Source of the DNA: JAHWKI01 sp035513575
GTDB taxonomy: Bacteria > Gemmatimonadota > Gemmatimonadetes > Longimicrobiales > RSA9
Direction of reading: 5' to 3'
Assembly: GCA_035513575.1 (NCBI GenBank)
Contig: DATKBW010000216.1
Span: 1 to 13,354 of the forward strand
Length of the DNA stretch: 13,354 nucleotides
Made by a program: the position numbers and the translations under genes. Within the stretch, counting starts at the first letter, position 1, and every line of letters starts with the position of its first letter. The notes under the pieces are model-generated. The model was given only the letters and a program-made list of their open reading frames with translations. It ran no database searches and was not told where the DNA came from. Positions 6,512-12,807 of this stretch are shown here, piece by piece.

Positions 6512-7443
6512 TCATTACGCTCACACTCAATCCCGCCGTCGACCAGACGATGTTCCTGGAGCGGCTTGCATCCGGCGACGTGAACCGGGTGCGGGAGACG
6601 CAACTCGACCCCGCTGGCAAGGGAATCAACGCGTCCAGGGTCGCGCACCGTCTCGGCTGGGCGACGATCGCCTTCGGCGTTTCGGCAGGAGAAAGCGGCC
6701 TGATCGTTCAACGGGCGCTCGACGATGAAGGTGTGCAGCACCATTTCGTGCGACTCGGCGGCTTGACTCGCATCAACGTCACGATCGTGGAAGACGCGAC
6801 CGGCCGTGCCACCAGCCTGTACGGCCCCGGTCCGGCCGTCGATTCGAAGCACCTTGCAGCGCTGGAGGATCTCGTCCGGTTCTGGCTTCCGTCCGGCCGG
6901 GTGCTGGTGCTGGCTGGCAGCCTTCCTCCCACGGCGCCCGACGACACCTACGCCCGCTACATCCGTCTTGCCCGCGAGCATGGCGTAACCGCGATTCTCG
7001 ATTCGTCCGGCGAGCCGCTCCGGCGCGGGCTCGATGCGGGGCCCTCGGTCATCAAGCCGAACGTTGCCGAAGCCGAGGAGCTTCTCGGTCGCTCGTTGCC
7101 CGATGTGGACGCGGTCGTGCAGGGTGCGCGGGAGCTGGCGGCCAGGGGAATCGACGTGGTCGTCATTTCCATGGGAGCCGAGGGTTCGGTGTGCATCCAG
7201 GGGGACCGTGTCTGGCGCATCGTTCCTCCGGTCATCGAACGCCGGAGCACCGTGGGATCGGGCGATTCGTTCGTAGCCGGTCTGGCGATTGCTCTCGCCC
7301 GCGGCGACGACCTTGTCGAGGGGCTGCGGCTCGGTACGGCGGCGGGCGCCGCCACCGCCATGTCAGCGGGTACTTCACTCGCATCCGCAGAGGATGTCTC
7401 GCGGTTGCTGCCTGAGGTCGGAATCGAGGTGATCGATGTGTAA
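6508..7443 (+). CDS. PfkB-family sugar kinase, 1-phosphofructokinase type (FruK/LacC-like)
   Basis: The 311-residue product begins MIITLTLNPAVDQTMFLERL, typical of the FruK/LacC/PfkB branch. It has PfkB signature 1 (PAGKGINASRVAHRLG, 35-50) and signature 2 with the catalytic Asp253 (VGSGDSFVAGLA, 249-260). Such enzymes phosphorylate fructose 1-phosphate, tagatose 6-phosphate or fructose 6-phosphate with ATP; the exact substrate is not decidable by eye. The start is a GTG at 6508 that overlaps the TGA of the fusion gene (GTGA). A longer frame reaching back to 6310 lies inside the fusion gene and is rejected. Together with GAPDH and the trehalose-phosphatase gene it forms a sugar-phosphate block. 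No PTS or fructose transporter is in the window. Confidence 0.9.
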   Translation: MIITLTLNPAVDQTMFLERLASGDVNRVRETQLDPAGKGINASRVAHRLGWATIAFGVSAGESGLIVQRALDDEGVQHHFVRLGGLTRINVTIVEDATGRATSLYGPGPAVDSKHLAALEDLVRFWLPSGRVLVLAGSLPPTAPDDTYARYIRLAREHGVTAILDSSGEPLRRGLDAGPSVIKPNVAEAEELLGRSLPDVDAVVQGARELAARGIDVVVISMGAEGSVCIQGDRVWRIVPPVIERRSTVGSGDSFVAGLAIALARGDDLVEGLRLGTAAGAATAMSAGTSLASAEDVSRLLPEVGIEVIDV

Positions 7444-7616
7444 GGCTGGTGGACCAACCGGACGTGGTAAACGGGGAAAGAGCACCGCCGAGCGCCTCGT
7501 GCAAGGGCCGCGGCCTCTGTCCCTCCTGCACGCCCGTCGGATGATCGAGGTCGCCGCCCACCTGAACGACCACGTCCTGCCTTCGGAGAGAGCCGGTGAT
7601 CACGAACAGGGGAAGG

Positions 7617-7877
7617 ATGGAGCGGGCCCAGGGCGCGTTCGTCGCCCTGGATCCGCGTACCGGTGGCGTCCTGGCTCTACAGCAATCCCAGCTACGACCC
7701 CAACCTCTTCACGGGCGGAATCAGCTCGGAGGTGTGGAACGAGTTGCGGACCGATCCGACGAAGCCGCTTCTGGACCGGGCGACGGGACCCGCGCCTACG
7801 ACATCAGCCGTGAGCAGATCGCCGCCATTCGCAAGGGGATGCGGATGGTCCTGGGACCCGGCGGAACGGCGGGTCTG
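7617..7877 (+). pseudogene. Remnants of penicillin-binding protein 2 (MrdA-type), three displaced blocks
   Basis: Three pieces of a PBP2-like transpeptidase follow each other. Block 1 (7617-7676) reads GAFVALDPRTGGVLAL. After a frame change, block 2 (7678-7785) reads YSNPSYDPNLFTGGISSEVW and ends TKPLLDRAT, which normally directly precedes the active-site SxxK. Block 3 (7794-7877, back in the first frame) reads AYDISREQIAAIRKGMRMVL, then GPGGTAG, which normally comes just before the KTG box. The SxxK and SxN motifs, the pedestal domain and the KTG box are all absent, so this is dead sequence. The intervening transpeptidase core was deleted. The 173 bases before it (7444-7616) encode nothing I recognise. 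An intact copy would be expected in a rod-shape operon elsewhere. Confidence 0.7.
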
Positions 7878-7904
7878 AGCACTACCAAAGAGCAGAGAGG
7901 CACC

Positions 7905-8312
7905 ATGACAGAGAATGGATATGCGATGCGCCGGAACCTCGACATCGACTTCGACGAGGCGGATCGCCGCACCCGGGCGGCGCTGGAAGCGGAGGGATTC
8001 GGCGTGCTCACGGAGATCGATGTGCAGGCGACGCTCAGGAAGAAGCTGGACGCGGACTTCCGTCGATACGAGATCCTGGGCGCGTGCAACCCGCCTCTGG
8101 CGCACCGTGCGCTGCAGGCGGACGGGGACATCGGGCTCCTGCTGCCGTGCAACGTGGTGGTTCAGGAGTCGGGGGACGGCGGAACGGTCGTGGAAGCGGT
8201 GGATCCCGTGGTCCAGATGAGTGTGGCGGAGAGCGCTGGCCTGCCTGAGCTGGCGGGGGAAGTGCGTGCGAGGCTGGTGCGAGTCCTGGACCGTATTGAG
8301 GAAGGGGCCTGA
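7905..8312 (+). CDS. DUF302 domain protein
   Basis: The protein has 135 residues and is soluble, with no signal peptide. It shows the DUF302 pattern: an N-terminal helix with ADRRTRAALEAEGFGVLTEI, then DVQATLRKKLDADFRRYEIL, GACNPPLAHRAL, and D-IGLLLPCNVVVQ. The two conserved cysteines (in GACNPP and LPCNVV) are typical of the family. DUF302 proteins are small alpha/beta folds of unknown function, often found beside metal-resistance, thioredoxin-like or SHOCT genes. AGAGAGG ends 4 bases before ATG 7905, which decides the start. The frame also runs upstream into the PBP2 remnant, but that part is unrelated. Only one base separates its stop from the SHOCT start at 8314, so the two genes are probably one transcript. 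Confidence 0.88.
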   Translation: MTENGYAMRRNLDIDFDEADRRTRAALEAEGFGVLTEIDVQATLRKKLDADFRRYEILGACNPPLAHRALQADGDIGLLLPCNVVVQESGDGGTVVEAVDPVVQMSVAESAGLPELAGEVRARLVRVLDRIEEGA

Positions 8313-8313
8313 G

Positions 8314-8595
8314 ATGTACCCGATGCTGGCGACGATCCAGGGGTGGTGCCCCTGGTGCGGGGATCACATGGGCTGGGGAGGCTGGGGCATGATGTTCGGA
8401 TGGGGATTGATCCTGGTCGTGGTTGTGCTGGCCGTCTGGGCGATGAGCCAGGGCCGTGGGCCCTGGGGTGGGCCGGGCGGGGACAGCGGCCGCGAGGAGG
8501 ATCGCGCGGAGTCGATCCTGCGAGAGCAGTACGCACGCGGGGACATCGACGAGGAAACGTACCGGCGCAGGTTGAACGAACTGCGGCGGGAGTGA
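8314..8595 (+). CDS. SHOCT-domain membrane protein 2 with CPWCGDHM motif
   Basis: This 93-residue paralogue of the protein at 3313-3588 has the same layout: QGWCPWCGDHMGWGGW (9-24; Cys12, Cys15, His18, Met19), one transmembrane helix (about 27-44), a Gly/Pro-rich acidic linker, and a SHOCT motif (SILREQYARGDIDEETYRRR, 67-86). The 16-residue motif is identical in both copies, while the first residues, the helix and the linker differ. The gene follows DUF302 by one base and is followed by the LTXXQ gene. It may act as a small membrane-anchored metal sensor or assembly factor, but no function is established. Confidence 0.86.
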   Translation: MYPMLATIQGWCPWCGDHMGWGGWGMMFGWGLILVVVVLAVWAMSQGRGPWGGPGGDSGREEDRAESILREQYARGDIDEETYRRRLNELRRE

Positions 8596-8602
8596 ACAGA
8601 AT

Positions 8603-8644
8603 GGAGGCACTAATGAACACAACGGAGGCACGGATGAACAGAAC
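8603..8644 (+). repeat. Tandem 21-bp repeat carrying a duplicated ribosome site and start codon
   Basis: Two adjacent 21-base units (8603-8623 and 8624-8644) match at 18 of 21 positions. Each holds GGAGGCAC followed by ATGAACA, that is, a Shine-Dalgarno box with an ATG 5 bases after it. A weaker third copy (8582-8602, about 14 of 21) includes the stop codon of the SHOCT gene. The repeat is 7 codons long and keeps the frame, so both ATGs (8613 and 8634) can start the LTXXQ protein. Confidence 0.75.
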
Positions 8645-9251
8645 AGTGGCAGGTCTGATGATCGTTGGGGCGCTGGCGGCCGCGCCGTTGGCCGCGCAGG
8701 AGCGTCCGCTGGGGCAACCGGCGGATAGCGCGGCCGGCATGGGCATGATGCAGCCGGGAATGATGCAGGGCATGCACGGTCAGACCGGAATGATGGGCAG
8801 CATGGGCATGATGGGGGACGGGATGATGGGGATGGTCGGCGGTCCGGCCATGATCCTGCGCCTGGAGAAGTCTCTCGATCTGACCGAGGCCCAGGTGGAG
8901 CGCCTGAAGGCGCTCCAGGAGAGCGCTCAGACCGGCATGCGACAGCACATGATGCAAGGAATGCAGGGGATGCGATCGGCGCAGGAACTGCTGAAGGGCG
9001 AGTCGCCTGACGTAGCGGCCTACGAGGAGAGGCTCCGCGAGGCCGCGAACCACATGGTGCAGGCCCACACGGCCATGGCCCGGGCCGCCGTCGAGGCGAG
9101 GGGGCTGCTGACGCCCGAGCAGCGGGAGCGGCTGGCCCTCGCCCGCACGGTGATGCAGGAGATGCGCGGGGGCATGATGGACGGGATGATGCCTGGCGGG
9201 ATGCAGGGCCAGGATCCGAAGCAGAGCGGCGGTGAAGGCCACGGCCACTGA
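8634..9251 (+). CDS. Met-rich periplasmic LTXXQ / CpxP-Spy-like protein
   Basis: A 205-residue secreted protein. MNRTVAGLMIVGALAAAPLA forms a signal peptide with cleavage after AAQ. A Met/Gly-rich stretch follows (about residues 36-72, many MM and GMM pairs with one His). Then come helices with the LTXXQ signature (LDLTEAQVERLKALQE) and a second copy of the motif (LLTPEQRERL), as in the CpxP/Spy chaperone family. The C-terminus is again Met/Gly-rich and ends GEGHGH. Spy and CpxP protect periplasmic proteins, and Met- and His-rich relatives in copper loci are thought to bind copper. ATG 8634 is preferred because the signal peptide starts there and GGAGG lies 5 bases before; 8613 is an equally well equipped in-frame start. 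Confidence 0.87.
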   Translation: MNRTVAGLMIVGALAAAPLAAQERPLGQPADSAAGMGMMQPGMMQGMHGQTGMMGSMGMMGDGMMGMVGGPAMILRLEKSLDLTEAQVERLKALQESAQTGMRQHMMQGMQGMRSAQELLKGESPDVAAYEERLREAANHMVQAHTAMARAAVEARGLLTPEQRERLALARTVMQEMRGGMMDGMMPGGMQGQDPKQSGGEGHGH

Positions 9252-9271
9252 CTCCGGGTGAAGAGCATGAA

Positions 9272-9332
9272 CGGCGGGGCGGTGTCGAGGCGCGCGGCGG
9301 AGGACTTGCCGCGGCCTCGATCCGCCCCGCCG
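9272..9332 (+). terminator. Strong 61-base hairpin between the LTXXQ and oxidase genes
   Basis: An 11-bp outer stem (9272-9282 with 9322-9332) is followed, after a small internal loop, by a 7-bp stem (TCGAGGC 9285-9291 with GCCTCGA 9314-9320), then, after one mismatch/bulge, a 6-bp stem (CGCGGC 9293-9298 with GCCGCG 9308-9313) closing a 9-base loop. All stems are perfect. There is no T run after it, so it is either a terminator without a U tract, a transcript-stabilising or processing element, or an attenuator before the oxidase. Directionality is not fixed by sequence. Confidence 0.55.
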
Positions 9333-9438
9333 GCCTGTATTCCGAACATCAGGTGCGACCATGGCCCACAAGCACGATCCCGGGGTGGGATCCTGCCTTC
9401 ACCCGGAATTCCCCATCGATGACTGGAGGAAAGAGAGA

Positions 9439-10893
9439 ATGAGAGGAATCGACCGCCGTGATTTCCTGCACCGGACGCTCGGCAGCGCCCTGGCTCTGCC
9501 GACGGCCGCACCCCTGCTGTCGCTGGCGGGCTGCGACACGGATTCCGCAGCCGGGACGGAGGGCTTTGCCTCGTCGGTCGCCTACCAGCGCCGTACCTTC
9601 GATGGTGCGGGGCCGGTGCGGGAGATCGAGATCGAGGCCTCCGAAGGCACGGTCGAGGTGGCCCCCGGCCGTTCCTTCAAGACGTGGCTCTACAATGGGC
9701 TGTATCCCGGGCCGGAGATTCGCCTGACGGCAGGGGACGTGTTGCGAGCCACGGTCCGGAACGCGCTCCCCGAAGGAACCACGATTCACTGGCACGGCGT
9801 CCCTGTCCCCAACGCAATGGACGGCGTGCCCGGGCTGACGCAGGAGCCGATCGCGACGAGCGAGAGCTTCGTCTATGAGTTTCCCGCCACGCCTGCCGGT
9901 AGCTACATGTACCACTCGCACGTGGGCCTGCAGATCGACCGGGGGCTCATCGCGCCGCTCATCATCGAGGAGAAGCAGCCGCACGTCGATTACGACCGCG
10001 ACTACACGGTCGTGCTCGACGACTTTCTGCCCGGCGCGCCGGAGCCGCTCGAGGGGGGCGGTATGATGGGTGGCGGAATGATGGGGCGACGCCGTGGTGG
10101 CATGATGGCCGGCCAGGTCCCGCCCTACGAAAGTATGCTCGTCAACGGTCGGCTCCCGGAGGCGCCCGTGGAATTCGCTGCACGGCGCGGTGAACGCGTC
10201 CGATTGCGGCTGCTCAATCCGTCCGGTGCGACGACCTTCCACTTCGCAATCGCGGGCCACCGGCTCCTCGTCACCCACACCGACGGGCGGCCGGTCGAGC
10301 CCTTTGCCGTCGATTCGCTCTACGTGAGCATGGGCGAGCGCTACGACGTTGTCGTCGAGGCCAACAACCCCGGGGTATGGAACGTGATGGCGGCTGTTGT
10401 CGAGGGCGATACGCCGCCCGCTCGTGCGGTGCTCCGCTATGCCGACGCAAGGGGTGCGACGCCGCCACTCGAGGCCGTACCCGAAGGGCTCAGCCGCGGC
10501 CGCGTGCTCGAGCTCGCCGACCTGCGTGGTCTCGGTGTTCCGGACCGCGGGCAGCCCGACCAGACCTTCGACCTGGTGCTTTCGGGCGGGATGATGTCCT
10601 CGGCCTGGACGATCAACGGCCAGGCATACCCGGACGCCGAGCCGCTGGAGATCGCTGAAGGGCAACTTGTCCGCTTCAACATGGTCAACCGCAGCCCGAT
10701 GATCCACCCGATGCACCTGCACGGGCACTTTTTCCGGGTGGCCGACGTGCTGAAGGAGACCGTGCTCGTGCCGCCGCACATGGGGCGCGTGAGCTTCGAC
10801 TTCGTCGCCGACAACCCGGGGCGCTGGTTCTTCCACTGCCACAACATCTACCACCTGGAGCAAGGCATGGCTCGCGAGGTGCGTTACGTCTAA
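9439..10893 (+). CDS. Multicopper oxidase, Tat-exported lipoprotein (CueO/CopA-like)
   Basis: The 484-residue product has a twin-arginine signal (DRRDFLHRTLGSALALP) ending in a lipobox LAGC, so it is probably exported folded and lipid-anchored. All four copper motifs are present: HWHG (117-120), YHSH (158-161), HPMHLHGH (423-430) and HCHNIYHLEQGM (466-477) with the type 1 Cys467 and axial Met477. A Met-rich loop (GGGMMGGGMMG, then GGMM, about 208-228) recalls CueO, where Met residues bind Cu(I). It likely oxidises Cu(I) to less toxic Cu(II) using oxygen. GGAGGAAAG before ATG 9439, together with the Tat signal, fixes the start; an in-frame ATG at 9361 would bury the signal. No membrane helices beyond the signal are seen. 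Confidence 0.95.
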   Translation: MRGIDRRDFLHRTLGSALALPTAAPLLSLAGCDTDSAAGTEGFASSVAYQRRTFDGAGPVREIEIEASEGTVEVAPGRSFKTWLYNGLYPGPEIRLTAGDVLRATVRNALPEGTTIHWHGVPVPNAMDGVPGLTQEPIATSESFVYEFPATPAGSYMYHSHVGLQIDRGLIAPLIIEEKQPHVDYDRDYTVVLDDFLPGAPEPLEGGGMMGGGMMGRRRGGMMAGQVPPYESMLVNGRLPEAPVEFAARRGERVRLRLLNPSGATTFHFAIAGHRLLVTHTDGRPVEPFAVDSLYVSMGERYDVVVEANNPGVWNVMAAVVEGDTPPARAVLRYADARGATPPLEAVPEGLSRGRVLELADLRGLGVPDRGQPDQTFDLVLSGGMMSSAWTINGQAYPDAEPLEIAEGQLVRFNMVNRSPMIHPMHLHGHFFRVADVLKETVLVPPHMGRVSFDFVADNPGRWFFHCHNIYHLEQGMAREVRYV

Positions 10894-11037
10894 GGGAGGG
10901 GGCGAACGCCATCCCTCAGGTTGCCGGCGGGGCTCGGGGGCATACGCGCTACCGGTCGGCCCGTCCCTCCGCTGGCTGAGCGGTCCAGAGAAGCTCCGCA
11001 CCCGTGCGGCCCATCCGTTCCTGGCAGCCGCGCTCCC

Positions 11038-11331
11038 CTACCGCCGGGCCAGGCCGTTGTACAGCCAACCGAACAGCCAGGCCAATGCGAAGCTGACGAC
11101 GGCCGCCTCCACCATTCCGGCGAGCGTCCCGCCGAACGTGGGCTGGAAGAAGAGGTGCCACTGTTCCATCATCTCGACCGCGCCGACGTAGATGCCGACG
11201 CGGCCGAAGATGCCGAGAAGGAGCATCACGGCGGCCGCGAGGATCGCGGCGGCTGCGGCCAGGGCGGTCTGGTCGATCCCGGCGCTGCGATGGGTCTCCG
11301 TCGCCACGTGGGATGCTGCTGGCTTACTCAT
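11038..11331 (-). CDS. Small two-helix membrane protein (possibly DUF5676-like)
   Basis: The product has 97 residues. After a polar start come two hydrophobic helices, AALAAAAAILAAAVMLLLGI and VEAAVVSFALAWLFGWLYNG, with a central loop containing EMMEQWHLFFQPTFGGTLAG. The ending LFGWLYN and the loop W-x(5)-P-x-F resemble DUF5676-type 2TM proteins found beside copper and mercury genes, but I assign this only tentatively. ATG 11331 is preceded by AAAGGAG at a good distance. The start lies inside the end of the upstream gene, an 8-base overlap (11324-11331). It converges on the oxidase gene; the 144 bases between hold only a short inverted repeat (CCGCAC-CC-GTGCGG, 10996-11009). Confidence 0.72.
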   Translation of the reverse strand: MSKPAASHVATETHRSAGIDQTALAAAAAILAAAVMLLLGIFGRVGIYVGAVEMMEQWHLFFQPTFGGTLAGMVEAAVVSFALAWLFGWLYNGLARR

Positions 11332-11710
11332 GGTCACTCCTTTGTTGCAAGGGGACAGCTGGGGCAGGCGCGGCTCCCGGTCCGTGATCCTCTTTCGGCT
11401 CGTCCGGCTGATCTCGGCGATTCCGGTGTATCCTCCATCCGATCCATGCCAGCCCGGCCAGGCCGAGGACGGCGAGCAGGTTCAAGAGGCGCATCGGCTC
11501 TTCCTCGACGGTCATGGCGCCGCCCAGATGGGGGAAGAGGAAGGTCATGGGGATCATTCCCATGAGAGTCGCGGCCGCGAACAGGTCTCTGGGGCTGCTC
11601 CGGTCACGAGTCGTCGTCCCGGGAGGCGACGCTACGCCCCCACCGTTCTCCAGATAATCTGACCCGTGGGGGATGAAGTGGATGTGAACCGGGGATGAAG
11701 TGTCGTTCAT
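11324..11710 (-). CDS. Small hypothetical membrane protein, start uncertain
   Basis: The frame ends at TAA 11324-11326 and encodes, from ATG 11710, 128 residues. Two hydrophobic stretches are visible: DLFAAATLMGMIPMTFLFPH and MRLLNLLAVLGLAGLAWIGW. A basic, then Pro-rich tail follows. The N-terminal part is polar with HIHFIPHGSD. No family is recognised. The frame stays open back to an ATG at 11836, but that added segment (LDALQRHAFEYFPAMVDPDR) looks like the start of a glucoamylase-type glycoside hydrolase and may be a remnant fused upstream. No clear ribosome site marks any of the candidate starts (11836, 11746, 11710). Overlap with the following 2TM gene suggests co-translation. Confidence 0.5.
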   Translation of the reverse strand: MNDTSSPVHIHFIPHGSDYLENGGGVASPPGTTTRDRSSPRDLFAAATLMGMIPMTFLFPHLGGAMTVEEEPMRLLNLLAVLGLAGLAWIGWRIHRNRRDQPDEPKEDHGPGAAPAPAVPLQQRSDHE

Positions 11711-11873
11711 CGCCCCGGAGAGGGCTTTCCGATCCGGGTCCACCATGGCCGGGAAATACTCGAAGGCATGACGCTGCAACGCGTCCAGCCTCCCGGCACC
11801 GAGATCCGGCGGGTTCGCGAGCTCCGGCCTCCTCATCAGAGGCCGGGCAAGTCCATTGCGGCGGTGACGGACC

Positions 11874-12785
11874 TCACGGTGCCAGCACTCGGCGAATGGT
11901 CTCGATCTCCGCGCGAACCGTGCGGATGCCGGCGGCCACGCATTCCCGCCGGGCCCCGAAGTCCAGCGTATCGATGTCGCGACGGAAGAGCGGACGCAGC
12001 ACCAGGTCCGCCTGGGCGAACCGGAGCTGCGCGTGCTTGCGGTGGCAGATGTCCATGGCGCGCATGATGGCCTGGAATCCGTTCCGGATACCGGCGGCCT
12101 CCGCCGACTGCCCGGCGTCCACGGCGATCACGACCGCGGGCGCGTGTTCCCGCGCGAGATCCACCGGCGCGAGGTCGACGTAAGCGCCGTCCGCGAGCAT
12201 CAGCCCCCCGCGCTCGAGGGGCGGGAGGACGCCCGCCAGAGCTCCGCTGGCGTACATGGCCTCCACCGCGTCCCCCGTCCTGATGTCGACGCGTCGGCCG
12301 CTCCGGAGATCCGTGGCTGTTACGACCACGGGAATCCGGGCGCGGTCGAGACGTGCCGAACCGACCAGCTTTCGCAACTCCGCCAGCCCGGCCTCTCTCA
12401 CGGGGGCACCGGGCCCCCAATCCAGGATCATGGCCGCGAACGTCCGGAGCGCCGCCGCGGAGCGCCGGAAGGAGCCGACGATGCCGCGCGATTGCTCGCT
12501 CGCGGGCGTGCTACGACCGGGAAAGCGTGGCAGCTCCATCGCGAGAACGGCTTCGTACCAGCCGTCCCGCATGGCGTAGGTGACCCCCACCACGGCGCCC
12601 ATCGAGACGCCCACGACCGCCTCGGGACGAAGGCCGCTGTGCTCGAGGGCGCGGAGCACACCGAGGTGCGCGAAGCCGCGCGCGCCGCCTCCGCCGAGGA
12701 TCAGCATGAAGGATCGAAAGGTCCGGGGCGACCCACGTCCCGGAGTCAGGTTGCCCACCGTCCGTCGCGATGCGCCGAGAGGCAC
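11874..12785 (-). CDS. Patatin-like phospholipase
   Basis: The product has 303 residues and carries the patatin hallmarks: oxyanion loop GGGGARGFAHLGVL (31-44), nucleophile elbow GVSMG (59-63, Ser61) and the DGA triad partner (199-201, Asp199). These form the Ser-Asp dyad of bacterial lipid acyl hydrolases. No signal peptide or membrane helix is seen, so it is probably cytoplasmic or peripheral, like the RssA/YchK group. It lies 22 bases after the P-type ATPase stop, so the two are likely cotranscribed. ATG 12785 gives a 26-residue lead; ATG 12707, just before the core, is equally possible, and neither has a strong ribosome site. It may help remodel membrane lipids under metal stress; this is inference. 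Confidence 0.9.
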   Translation of the reverse strand: MPLGASRRTVGNLTPGRGSPRTFRSFMLILGGGGARGFAHLGVLRALEHSGLRPEAVVGVSMGAVVGVTYAMRDGWYEAVLAMELPRFPGRSTPASEQSRGIVGSFRRSAAALRTFAAMILDWGPGAPVREAGLAELRKLVGSARLDRARIPVVVTATDLRSGRRVDIRTGDAVEAMYASGALAGVLPPLERGGLMLADGAYVDLAPVDLAREHAPAVVIAVDAGQSAEAAGIRNGFQAIMRAMDICHRKHAQLRFAQADLVLRPLFRRDIDTLDFGARRECVAAGIRTVRAEIETIRRVLAP

Positions 12786-12807
12786 CCGGCGCGGTCGTCC
12801 GCCAGGC

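Noticed and set aside
10891..10920. Terminator after the oxidase gene (AGGGAGGGGGCG...GCCATCCCT)
   Set aside because: The pairing is imperfect and no T run follows, so it is too weak to annotate.
9349..11001. Long open frame (550 codons) on the minus strand
   Set aside because: It mirrors the multicopper oxidase gene, whose four copper motifs prove the plus strand. No recognisable domain on the minus strand.
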